A stretch of 64,000 bases of DNA from contig CAJNOL010000656.1 in NCBI GenBank assembly GCA_905250125.1, forward strand, positions 1 through 64,000, written 5' to 3'. Positions 24,020 to 35,620 of this stretch are shown piece after piece. Every line of letters begins with the position of its first letter. Position 1 is the stretch's first letter. The position numbers were made by a program, and so were the translations under genes. The notes under the pieces are model-generated. The model was not told where the DNA came from. It saw nothing but the letters and a program-made list of their open reading frames with translations, and ran no database searches. Origin of the DNA: Rotaria sordida (lineage: Eukaryota > Rotifera > Eurotatoria > Philodinida > Philodinidae).

Positions 24020-27000
24020 TTAATGATACATTTTCGAACGAAATGGTACTGGTTTAGAATAAGTTTTTAGATTTTGTTCATAATCAATGATTATTTTTTG
24101 AATAATGTCTCTAGATGTAACAAACCAAATCAAATCTTTATATTCATCTGGAATATTTATTGGCGGTTCCATTCGAAGATCAACATTTTCATAAACATAT
24201 TTTGATATATTATTTGCCATTGATTTAGCTTGTTCGATCGGATCATCTGATGAAGATGAATCTATCATTAAGTGAGAAGAATTTGAATTCTATAGAAAGA
24301 AAAACATATGTAAATATATATCAACTAATCATAGAAAAATCAAGTTTAATTACATGAAATTCCATTTGTTGCTGTAAAATATTTTCTTCCATTGTATCAT
24401 TTTGATATGTAACCATTTGAAGACTATGAAAGTGAGAAAAATTATTTTCTGATGGCATAGTACGAAGACGCCAAACAGCTGTTTTCACATCATAAGTATA
24501 CTGTAACAAGCAAAAAAAGAAAAACAACAATTAATTTTTCTTAAATTGAAATTATTGACAAAAAAAATTTTACCAATGATAAAAATTTCCATCCATCATT
24601 TGCAATAAATTCAATTGCATTTAAAATATAATCAATTTCTTCATCATTTGCAAAATATGATAAATTAAATCGGGCAAATCCAGGTTTCATTAATTCAATT
24701 TTAGGTATTCCATGAAGTCGATCACTAAAATTTATATGAATCATCTTTCTAAAAATTTATTTCTTAAAATTTACTTGTCCTCTTGTGTAATAAATTTTGT
24801 ATAAATATCTATTGTTTTATCATCAATACCAAGTAGATCCTAAATTAAAAATAACAATAAGTTTTATTCAAAGAAAAACTATTAGCACAATCTGTAGAAG
24901 AGTAAAATGTGAAACACAATGTAGATTGATATACGACCTATAATCATATGTCAGCAACGTCTGTCACGATTTGTGAGAGAAGAGAAAGGGAATGGGTCGA
25001 CATTTAGATGTGGATGAAGATCTACATCCACACACTACAAATTTTGAATCAACCGAGTTCGGATTCAGAAATTTTTGGATTCGATCGGCTCTAAAAAATG
25101 GAGCATCCAAATTTCTAGTCCTATACTTCAACACTCCTATCTAGATCATGTTTCATAGACAAACTCCTTCATATATCACACTTACTAAAACATAAGGTCC
25201 AGCACAAGAACATCCTGATCGTACTTGAATACCAAATAAATCATTTAATAATACACAAATAAAATTATGATGTATATATTTATCTAATGATGGTACATAA
25301 ATACGAAATGAAAATATTGCTAGTCGAGGAATAGTTGTTGATCCAAGTATAATTAATGTTCGATGATTTCGAAATCGTGCAAAAACTTTTTTGACTAATA
25401 CATGTTCACGTGCTTCGATTACATGATAACCAACTGATTCTTTTAAATGAAAAACTAAACCAGCTCGAATAGCACCAAGAATATTCGGTGTTCCACCTTC
25501 TTCACGTCTTTCAATATCTGTTACATATTCAATACGTGTACGAGTTACAAAATTCACTGTACCACCTCCAACATCGGATGGAACTCGATCGGTGAAAAAG
25601 GTTTTTTTAGCTATTAAAATACCTGAATGCAAGAAAAAAACAAAAAAACAAACAAAATCATTTTGATGTAGATTCATTTTTTCTTTTGAATAAAGTCAAT
25701 ATCAACCTGGTGTCGATGGTCCACCAACAAATTTATGTGGAGAAATAAAAATAGCATCTTTATAAGTAAGTTTGGATGGGTTCATATCAATTTTAACATA
25801 AGGTGCTGCTGCTGCATAATCCCAAAAAATCCAACCATTATATAGATGAACAAGTCTTGAAATACGATCAACATCAGTTTGAATACCGGTTACATTACTA
25901 GCAGCATTAAATGTACAAATAATCTGTTTTTTAATATTATTATGATAATATTTCAAACGATTTTCTAAAAAATCTTCATCAATAAGACCTTGCTTATCAT
26001 TAGGAATACGTATAACCTATAGATAAATATTATGATTTTCTAGATAAGATTTGAAGAAGAAAAAAAAACTCTACTTTAACTCCTGATTCTATCCATGGTA
26101 AAATATTTGAATGATGTTCAAATGCACTAATGAAAACAACAGTTTTACTTCGAACTTCTTCATCATTCAGTTGTAAAACATGAACAAGTTTATTAATCGC
26201 AGCTGTCGATCCTCCAAAATTATGAATTATTTCTTTGAATATTTAATTGAAGAATAATTCTTTTATTTACCTGATCCAGTAAAAATAACAACATCATCAT
26301 TGGTTCCATTGACATATCGTTTAATCATTGTTCGTGCTTCTTCACGAAATTTCGTAGTTTGTCGTCCACATGCGTTATTATCACTATGTGTATTAGCATA
26401 ACTGAACAAAAAAAAACAATATTATATCTAATTTTAGAATGAAAATTATTCTTACTGAGGTAAGACGTTGTTCAACATATAATGTTCGATAAATGTTAGA
26501 CCACGTCCAGATGCTGTATAATCAGCATAGATCACTGTAGAATGAAAAATGTGTTTCTTTAAAAAAAATGAAAATAGATAATCGTACTTTTTCGAGATCC
26601 CCATGGAGTATTGATTCGAATATTTTTACCAATGATATTTGAATCAATATATTGAAGAAGTCGTGATTTGTCTAAATAATGTATATTAAAAAAAAGATTA
26701 TATATATATCTTTTTTTTACAAATTATCTTATCAGTGATAGCTCATTTTGTAAAGCTAAACATAGGTGAAACGACCTCGACAAGACAATGATTCTGTTTA
26801 ATGAGGTCAGGTCAAATCATAGATGTACATCGCGACTGAGAATCTGCCACTGCCGCGACTAGTGTCCGCCGTGACCAACTTTTTTGGTCACGGTCACGTC
26901 ACGGTCACGGTCACGGGCTGGGCTCACCGTGACCGTGACCGTGAGTCACGGCCCTTCTTTCTGGTTTCTCAACATGAAAAAAACCTTTCCAGAAAGAGCA

Positions 27001-28991
27001 ATTGCAAAGCTTCCCTAGGGAAAATCTTTGATGTTTCCGTACCAGGTTCTTTATGGATTCAGTCAGCATCTTTCCAGAATTCACTCTTTTTTCCTGAGGA
27101 AACGATGAAATCCTGAAAGAAGTGTGTAGCCACGGAATTTCAAGATCCCGGCAGGATTCGAAAAAGGATTACATCAGGACCCTGACCAGGTTACCATTGT
27201 TGTCTAACCTGGAATAATTTAGAAAACAAGATGTGGTTGTGGGTATGAACAGAAGTTCTACTTGTATTAACTGACAAGAACAGTCACTGATATGCTCTCT
27301 TGTTGACTTTTTGTTGCGACGCTCCTCAGTTTTAGCTGCAAAAGTTGACTGGATCCTTGTATCAAGATCCGCATCAGATCTTGTCTAAAATTTGATAAAA
27401 TCTTGAGAGAATCCTCTCCATTATCCCTGTTAGGATCCTAAGCAGGATCATGAATGAATCCTTGAAGGATCTTGTATTCATTATCTACAAACACATCTGG
27501 TCAGATACGGAAAGAAATCCTAAACAGGACCCTGTATAACTGTGAGAAATCCCGGCAGCAGGAATTATCAGGAATTGAGCCGGGATCCTGAGGAAAACTT
27601 GATAAGATCTTGGAGATTTAGAATCCTGACAGATCCTTGCAAAATTTCTAAAGGAATGAACAGGACTGAGACCAGGGTTCTGTTTGCTATTAAAAGTGAT
27701 GATCGGAGGAGGGTAGCTTCGCGTAGGTGTCCGTGCTTCCCCTCAGGAGTTTCCAAAATCACGAATACTAGAAACTTCCAAATTATTCATAAAAACTGAT
27801 GAGTGGGTGGGAGACGGTAGCTTCGCGAAGGTCCCCTTACTCCCCCTCAGGGATTCCCAAAATTTCGAGAAAGTTCCCGTGACTGACCGTGACCAAGTTC
27901 CAGTCACGGTCACGGTCACGATCTTTAAAAAAAGTCACGCACAGTCACGGCCGTGACCGTGACCGTGACTCACTGATAGTCACGGCAGTCACGCCGGTCA
28001 CTAGCCGCGACGCCACCACCATCACGATGGCAACGTCGTCGCGGACATCTCTAGGACAAATAAAAGACCGATCTGTCTCAGAGATGAGCCACTCTAATTT
28101 AGAATTTTTTAAAATCTTAGTTTAACTCTGATTATACAAAGCCCTACACTCTCCAATCTTCTGTTAGAAGAATAAATTCTTTTGCATCGATTTTTTTCAA
28201 AAAGTGTTATCATTCTTCATGCTTCTCATTTTTACTTGACAAATAATCTATCTAGATAAGAGTTTAAACAAAACTGAATTTCTCCATCTTTAGCGATGAT
28301 TAAGCTAAAAACAAAAAAATTAAAACTCACTATGATCAAATTGCTCGATATTGCAAAAGGTTGAATATATTGTGGTTGCATCTGATCTAAACAATGGAAT
28401 CATTTGATCATCAAAAGATTTTTTATTCGATGTCGTTATAGTTTGATTGAAATTGTTTACTGTTTTTGGATAACTAAATGAATTAAATGAATGATGTGAA
28501 GATTCCATCGGTGAATAATTCTGTAAGAGACAAATGACTTTGAACATAATTTATTTAATTATTATTTACTGATATTTGTTGTTGATGATTTTCACAAGGT
28601 GTTTCTTGTTCATCCGATAATCTATATTGGAATCCTACATCTCTTGAATTGGTCCGAAGTAAAATGATTTTATTTGGTTGATTATTTCTAGTTTGCTCTG
28701 AATTAATCAAAAGGACGATTCATTTAAGAATAATAAAGAAAAAAACTTTACCAGGGTTTGTCAAAAGTCCGTTAGTAGGAAACTAATAAAACTAAAAGCT
28801 AGTTCTTCATTTAAATGTATAACTCACGTACATGGCCGTCCAATTTGTTCACTTTCAAAAAATCATTCACATTTTGTCGATCTTTCCCGTTAGTTAGTGG
28901 CTAGAAATCGATAAAATAGGAATGAAATTTAGGATTTGAAATAAAATTTTACTCGAAAATATACTACGTTCTTATATGATGATAGAATCAT
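24020..28991 (-). CDS. Class V aminotransferase (cysteine-desulfurase-like), 15 exons
   Basis: A PLP-dependent fold-type I enzyme of aminotransferase class V. Exons: 28953-28991, 28832-28900, 28752-28782, 28570-28697, 28331-28520, 26588-26671, 26456-26534, 26271-26401, 26075-26211, 25707-26016, 25186-25622, 24775-24839, 24574-24724, 24354-24500, 24020-24289. Sum 2268 nt, 755 residues. The catalytic domain (from about residue 155) has VIYADYTASGRGL-type start, HYANTHSDNNACGRQTT, FTGSGSTAAINKL, AFEHHSNILPW, WDYAAAAPY, then ISPHKFVGGPSTPG with the PLP lysine at about 391. RSGCSCAGPY holds the cysteines typical of sulfurtransferases at about 537 and 539. The first 150 residues and the last 140 are low-complexity and unmatched; the first two exons are least certain. 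Substrate is unknown. The enzyme is of a type common in bacteria and protists and not one I know from vertebrates. Confidence 0.92.
26821..28049. mobile_element. GTGACC-rich TIR element inside aminotransferase intron 5
   Basis: A 1.2 kb insertion in the 1659-bp intron (26672-28330). The left end reads GATGTACATCGCGAC and the right end in reverse complement reads GATGTCCGCGACGAC. Inside each end lies a block of GTGACC hexamers on one strand and GGTCAC on the other (26865-26950 and 27880-27990), able to fold back. The core (27120-27660) is a degenerate array of self-complementary AGGATCCTG-like words. A segment around GTAGCTTCGCG is duplicated at about 27714 and 27817. The element is clearly richer in GC than its host intron. 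No transposase is visible. Confidence 0.65.
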
Positions 28992-29008
28992 TGTAATTCT
29001 AATTGAAA

Positions 29009-29010
29009 CT
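29009..29010 (-). other. 3' splice site before the aminotransferase ATG
   Basis: ATATTTTCTGTTTAG on the minus strand ends 18 nt upstream of the proposed start codon at 28991. That supports this ATG as the translation start. It is a candidate spliced-leader acceptor. Confidence 0.4.
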
Positions 29011-29401
29011 AAACAGAAAATATCTTATTTTATATAAATATATATTGAGTGTGGGTATGAGTCTTCTCGTCACTGACATCCACTTTTGGATAATATAAAT
29101 AGATTTTGACTGCCGGTCAAATGATTGGAACAATTATTTCACTAGTACAGTACATGATTTCTCAACTTGATTTATTCGAGAAAATACGCATGAAAAAATA
29201 AAACTATTAGTTATAAATGACAATACTTTATCGTAATCTTCCTACTCATTTATTGGTTGCTTCTCTCGTGTATACATCTGAAAAAAGGTATAAGAACTTT
29301 TATTTTCGTGTCGTGAAAATTTTTTTATAGAAATATTTTATTATTGCATCAAACGCCTTCTCTTTGTAAATGTTCTCGACAGTCAGTAATGTAACTACGC
29401 A

Positions 29402-29551
29402 GGACTGTAACAATTCAGATCTTAGGAACTGGTCCACCAGTTTCAGTTTCTAGAAACTGCTCTGATCGATCAGTACCGTCAAAAAAGACCTGATCCACCA
29501 GGTCGAAAGAACTGTGAACCCGTTCTTTTGACCTGAAACTGTTACAGTTCT
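29402..29551. repeat. Small TIR element, about 150 bp
   Basis: GGACTGTAACAATTCAG on the left and, in reverse complement, GAACTGTAACAGTTTCAG on the right. Inner GGTCCACCAG and CTGATCCACCAGG segments are also self-similar. It is non-coding. Confidence 0.6.
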
Positions 29552-29984
29552 AAATGTAACGATCATTTTCATATATTCTGACTTGCATGTGATGTATTAG
29601 GTAATTAATGAGACCATTCAAACTTTCAAAAATCATTACATTTAAAATGTAAAAGATATAATTTTGTAAAACAAATCCAGCTCGACCTTTTGAGATGTTA
29701 AATAGTAGAATATATTCTGTATGAAACTCTTAATTACTGGGATAGGAATAAATAAAGTTTCGATAAGCAACATTAGGTCGAATATGCCAAAACAAATACC
29801 AATAGCGATAACATGCTGCCCATAATGTATATGTGAATAATGAGAAGTATTGCAGAGAAAAAGGTTTTCCTGATAGAAGCATCTGTTTCAATGTCAGATC
29901 TACCCTATTGATCATCACAATCTTGATGCTTACAGAGTAATAATCCGTCGACAATACTATGAAAAACAAATATTTGACGACAGG

Positions 29985-30552
29985 AACAGGTACAGAGCAG
30001 AGACCGAAACGGGCCGAGGAATCGAGGTGGGGCCCCGGGGCGGGGAGCATTTTTGACTGGACGGGGCGGGGACGGGGAGAGAATTTGCGTGGAATAACGG
30101 GGCGGGGCGGGGGCGGGGCGACAAAAAAAAATAGGGCGGGGGGGGGGGGGGGGGGGGGGCGAAAAAAAAAATTAGGTCGGGGCGGGGCGAGGATGAGGCG
30201 ACCAAAAAAAATTTAGGTCGGAGCGGGACGGGGACGGGACAGGGCAGAATGAAGTAGACTCCTGGAAAACTTTCTTGTTGTTCATTTTCACATTCAAAAT
30301 TCGTATATGCATTAAGGAAGAGTCGATGAAAGTCGGGGCGGGCGGAGCGGGGCGGGGCGGGGTCGGGGAAGCAAAAAAAAATAAAGAGCGGAGCGAGGCG
30401 GGGCCGGGGAAGCAAAAAAAATAAAGAGCGGAGCGAGGCGGGGTCAGGTGGAGAAAGTTTTCGACGGGGCGAGGCGGGGTCGGGTGGAGAAAGTTTTCGA
30501 CGGGGCGGGGCGGGGAGTAAAAAATCCGCCCCGTTTCGGCCTCTGGTACAGA
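29985..30552. repeat. G-rich low-complexity element with inverted ends
   Basis: The plus strand is dominated by GGGGCGGGG and GGGACGGGG words, with an uninterrupted G run near 30137-30159. It is flanked by GGTACAGAGCAGAGACCGAAAC on the left. The inverted counterpart GTTTCGGCCTCTGGTACAGAG is on the right. The block GCGGAGCGAGGCGGGG is repeated in the right half (about 30385-30450), as is GAGAAAGTTTTCGACGGGGC (about 30450-30505). Many G-quadruplex motifs are possible. Long frames over it are compositional artefacts. Confidence 0.65.
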
Positions 30553-31600
30553 GTTAGTAATTGTAGATGTTACTCTAAAACAGAAACAAATAAATCGCGG
30601 AGAAAGCTTGATTGACTTTTCGTGCATGATTATCCGTTAAAAAAATAATCAGATGATAGTTTTGCGGATATCTTTTGTAAGAAGTATAAGATATAGACCT
30701 GGACTTTTCACCATTGACAAGAGGATAACAAGGGACGTAGAACTATATGAAATTGATTGGACAGCTAATTGGCCAATCGAATGAATTTTTGACGAACATT
30801 TTGCAAACGACATTCTAAACGCATTTCTCATTCAAATTTGAGTTTTAACATAATCATTCGATTGGAAAAATTGTTTTGGTAAAAACTCCAAGTCTGTATC
30901 TTATTCCTTGCAACAGCTATACGCAAAACCGTAATCTGGCACCTATTTCGAAACAAGTAATGTCCATTTTATGTCTACGATAGGATGAATCTCAATCTGA
31001 ATATGTACTGAAGGCATGAATTACTGGTCTCGGATTATCAAAGTAAAAGAAAAGTGACGGAACACTTAAGCATATGTGAAAGACTGAGAACCCTCAGATG
31101 GCTAACTCTGAAGATCGAAGAAGATTAATCCCCGATCAAATATCGTTTATTACGAAGACACATCCTGTATATTGGGATGGACGCGATCGAAATACCCATG
31201 ATAAACAAGATCGTAAATGTTCAACAAATGTGATTAGAGAGAAAGAAGAAATCCAGGTGATCAGAAAAATAGGAAATCGAAAATTCAATATGGCACGAAG
31301 GAGAGGACAAAAAAGAAAAAACGATATAATATGAAAGAGAATGCGCTGTGAAAAAATGATGCAGTGGGATAAAAATTTCACAGACTGAATCTTGATCACT
31401 TCATCGCAACCGCAGCAAATTTTTCTCGTCTGCCTTCTCTTTTTAAAGTAAAGAAAAAAAAGAGAACATCGACATAAGTCTTATCACCGATGTTTATTTT
31501 TGATTTGCTATCTTCTTCATTCCCACTCCAGCACTGAAGACATGCACAACATATAGAACTACGACTTAAAGAAAGAGGAGTTGAGCAACAAAACAACATT

Positions 31601-32377
31601 CTACAGGGTGGGTAAAAATATTTTTTCAGGGGGGGGGGGGTAATGTTGTGATTTTAAATAGGGTCAATAACAAACTTTATACTAAATGAAAGCGCGTCAA
31701 AAATGGAATTTATTAGTATTAAACGGTAAGGGTTCTACAAAATTTTCTATATCGAACATAATAAATCTCTAGAAACAGGATGCATAAAAATGATTTTCTA
31801 CAGGATAATGCTATGATTTTAAATAGGATCAATGATAGATTTTATATCAAATGAAAGGGCATCAAAAATGGGATTTGTCAGTATCAAATAGTAAAAGTTC
31901 TCTCCATCTTTTCATATCAAACATAACAAATTTCTCGAAATTTTCGCTATTTTAGTATGAAAAAAGTTCTTTCATGAGACAGTTCAAAAACTAAATTTGA
32001 TTCAAATTGATGGTTTTTCTACGACGTAATGCTGCGAAAATTTCTATAAAATTTGTTATATTTAATATAAAAAAATTGACAGAACTCTTACTATTTAATA
32101 CTGACAAAATCCATTTTTAATGCCCTTTCATTTGATTTAAAATTTATTATTAACCCTATTTAAAATCACAGCATTACCCCGTAGAAAACCATTTTTATGC
32201 ATCCTGTTTCTAGAGATTTATTATGTTTTGATATAAAAAGTTTTGTAGAACCCTTACCATTTATAATAATAGTAAATCCTATTTTCGACAAGCTTTCATT
32301 TGATATAAAATTTGTTATTGACTCTATTTAAGATCACAATGTTATCACCTAGAAAAATATTTTTACCCACTCTGCAG
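31601..32377. repeat. Foldback element built of four related ~170-bp units
   Basis: The ends are CTACAGGGTGGGTAAAAAT and, in reverse complement, CTGCAGAGTGGGTAAAAAT. Inside are two direct units (about 31630-31790 and 31800-31960) and two inverted ones (about 32030-32190 and 32195-32350). Each unit contains GATTTTAAATAGG.TCAAT then AAATGAAAG.GC.TCAAAAATGG, or its reverse complement. A GGGGGGGGGG run lies near 31630. It has no ORF. Confidence 0.75.
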
Positions 32378-32777
32378 ATTCCTTATCTTCCAGTAGTATA
32401 TGCAGGAAAAACATAAAAACAAGGTTTTTACGCGTTTAGGTTATTTTTGCTCTTTCTTTTTATCTCATGTGTATATTTGTATTAAAACGAAAAACATTTA
32501 AGCATATGATAAGATAATATAATTCAAAAACGAAAAACTTTGTCAACAAAATTACTTTCATATAGTATACATGAGAATGTGGGTGTCGATGCAAGAACCG
32601 ATCTTCTCTCCACCCATACACAAAAATTCGCTTAAAGTAGCTTATATTTTTCGCTGAAAAGCGCTTATAATTTAGTATTTAAGCACTTATAGATGCTTAG
32701 ATTGCAAGTTTTGGAAGTGCTGAAAAGCATTTGTAATTACCTATTTAAACGTTGAGTTTCAACGAGGGAATATTCAT

Positions 32778-33505
32778 AGGTGATCCGCTTCTATTGCCGT
32801 TATACTGTGCTCATGTGTAGGAAATCACAAGAATAGTGTAATCTCAAAAGATTTCGACTCTTTTCCATATGTATTTGAGATTATGGCTTTTTGTCGAACT
32901 CCTTCTAGATGAACAGTTTTCGAAAAAAAAATAACATATTTGTAAATGTTAACCTACAACTTCGTATACATGAAGGACTCACTTAGAGTATCTCATATAT
33001 TAAATTTCGTATGCTTCGAATATTATATTGTCAACATAAATTTCTCAATAATATTTACGGTTTTCTTCAGTATTGTGTAAAATGTCGATATTTTGAAAAA
33101 CTCATATGTTGATAAGTCAATATTCAAAATGAATAAAATTTAATATATGACATAGTATGAGTGAGACCTTGATGTGTAGTGTAGACATGAAGGTCTTAAC
33201 TTATTTTGTCTCATGTATTGAATTTCATCTGTTTTGAATACTGTATTGACAGTACGATATTCAAAATGAATGAAATTTAATATACGAGATATTCTAAGCG
33301 AGTCCTTCATGTGTACGAAGTTGTAGGTTAACATTCAAAAATATGTTATTGTTTTTCGAAAACTGCTCGTCTAGAAGGAGTTCTATAAAAAGCTATTATC
33401 TCGATCATATATAGAAAAGAGTCGGAATCTTCTGGATATTACACTATTCTCGTGATTCTCTACATATGGGTGCAGTATGACAACAATCGGAGAGAATCGC
33501 TAGGA
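32778..33505. repeat. Foldback element, about 730 bp
   Basis: Long inverted arms. AACTCCTTCTAGATGA (about 32899) is opposed by CGTCTAGAAGGAGTT (about 33369). GTTAACCTACAACTTCGTA (about 32948) is opposed by TACGAAGTTGTAGGTTAAC (about 33315). The centre is near 33120. It contains no gene. Confidence 0.75.
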
Positions 33506-33960
33506 AATGTTATTTTGTAACTAGTACAAGACCTGTTTGCGACTTACTTTCTGTAGAGGACCAGTAGTTCTTAACCATTGACAATTAGATATTAACTTCG
33601 AAGACAATAAATTGGCTAATAATACTTCACTTAAATGTTACAATTTTTTTTTGACGAGTAAATTTTATTCTCGATACTTTTTGTACAAGCTAATGTAAAC
33701 TGACGGTTCTGAAACACATATTTGCAAACTTTGAAGAACGGTAAAAAGTTAGAATCAACTCGTACTTGTTTGTACAGTATGTATTGAATATTCAAAGCTA
33801 CGAGTCAAAAGAACTTTAATGTTATTATCGAATCATCTTTAGCCAATTAATCGATTTCAATTCGGCTCTGGATGTGATCTCTGCTTACTAACTACTGATG
33901 AACTATTGAAATCCGACACGTTCTCCACGTTATGATTTATTCTAGTGCTTTCCCAATATA

Positions 33961-35230
33961 TAAGATGTAAGCAGTTCAAACTTCAAGTAAACATTTTTTT
34001 TTTCATCTTTTTTCACATCATTTGGTAGAGTTTGAGGTGCTGATCACGAATATCTACTTTTTAGCCTAAGCAAATGCTCTCTTCCGGTCGAAAAATATGA
34101 AATATTCGAAGGTTGTCGTGTTTCTCGAAAAAGCACATTTTTGAGAAAAACTGAAAATAAAAAAAAAAGCGTTAAATCGATTTTGGACCCAAAACTATCT
34201 TAGTGGCGGCGCCTCAAGTCGCTGCGAGTACGCTATATATAGGTCGATTTTGTAAACTTATCTAGTGTTTCTACATAAGCGATCAAGTCAAATATTTTAT
34301 CTCATTCGACTCATCATATCACCACAAAAAAATTTCCGTATCCTTTTTCTTTCTTTCCTTTCCTATGTTGAGAAAATCGGTTTTTACTGATATCATAGGT
34401 ATTTTAGGCGGTATTCAACAGTTTTCGAATTCAAATAAGGCTTTTAGTCATAAACTAGATACAGATTCGGAATCAACACAAAAAACTGAGTCAGATGAAG
34501 TATCTTTGAAGGAAATTCGATAACTTTCGTTTTTTCTCACATTTTCTGGTATTGTCGGAGAACTGGAATTTTTGTACATGTGTCAAAAAATGAAAGTTAT
34601 CGAATTTCCTTGAAAGATACTTCATCTGATTTAGTTTTTTTGTGCTGATTTCGAATCTGTATCCAGTTTATGACTAGAAGCCTTATCTGAATTCGAAAAC
34701 CGTTGAATACCACCTGAAATACCTATGATATCAGTAAAAACCGATTTTCTCAACATAGGAAAGGAAAGAAAGAAAAAGGATATGTAACTTTTTTCCTGGT
34801 GATATGATGAGTCGAATGAGATAAAATATTTGACTTGATCACTTATGTAGAAAAACTAGATAGGTTTACAAAATCGACCTATACGTGGTGCACTCGACTC
34901 AATTCGAAGCGCTATTAAAAATAGAGTTTTGAGTCTAGAGTTGCTTTAAGAACTTTTTCTTATTCAGTTTTTGATGCTGAATCTGAAAAAAAACATTTTC
35001 AGAAGCAAAAAAAACCAGAATAAAGTAGAAAATTTTGCACATTTCGAGAACAAATGTGTTTTTCGCAAAAATCGATATCTTTCGAGTATTTCATATGTTT
35101 CAACCGGGAGAGAACATTCACTTAGGCTAAAAAGTAGATATTCGTGATCAGCACCTCAAACTCTACCAAATGATGTGAAAAAAGACGAAAACAAAATTTT
35201 TTACTTGAATTTCGTGCTGCGGACATCTTA
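33961..35230. repeat. Large foldback element, about 1.27 kb
   Basis: Ends TAAGATGTAAGCAG and, inverted, CTGCGGACATCTTA. The arms are long. GCTGATCACGAATATCTAC (about 34040) is opposed by GTAGATATTCGTGATCAGC (about 35127). AAAATATTTGACTTGATC (34835) opposes GATCAAGTCAAATATTTT (34282). The perfect centre is near 34550, around GAAAGTTATCGAATTTCC and its inverse. The arms pair over roughly 600 bp each. Confidence 0.8.
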
Positions 35231-35620
35231 CAAACAAATCAACTATCAAGTATTAGAACTTGTCCAAGTATATAATCAATGGTTAATTCAACAACTTCAA
35301 AATTCATCTATTATTTAAATGCAAAAAAAAAATATCTTTGTTATATCTTTTCTTTTTTACATTATTGTTTTTATTGGCAATCAAAGATTTTTTTTTTTCT
35401 ACTTGTTATCTATACAATATAGAAAAAGAAAACACATAGCAACATTTCATTTCACAGAAATAATGAAAGAAAATAATTATTAATCTATTTACATAACAGA
35501 AATTTTTTTTCCCAGAAAGTAAAAAATAAAGAAAAGAAACAGAGCAGAAGAAGCTAAAACAAGAGACAAAGAGAAAAACGAAATTCTTAATAATAAATAA
35601 ATAAATAAACTCGTCATAGA

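Larger units (their letters stand above)
28992..35620. other. 6.6 kb gene-free repeat cluster
   Basis: Between the aminotransferase and EMI1-like genes, both on the minus strand. It holds a small TIR element (29402-29551), a G-rich block (29985-30552) and three large palindromes (31601-32377, 32778-33505, 33961-35230), each listed. The flanks of the G-rich block (29730-29985 and 30560-31340) keep short frames on both strands that resemble no family I know. They could be remnants of a gene or of an older element. Confidence 0.6.

Noticed and set aside
26823-27116. Frames within the GTGACC-rich element (also 27542-27799 and 27889-28125)
   Set aside because: They follow the hexamer and AGGATCCTG repeats, overlap on opposite strands, and show no domain.
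29957-30627. Long Pro/Arg- or Gly/Arg-rich frames on both strands
   Set aside because: They are translations of the G-rich repeat; frames are open in several phases because the tract lacks A and T.
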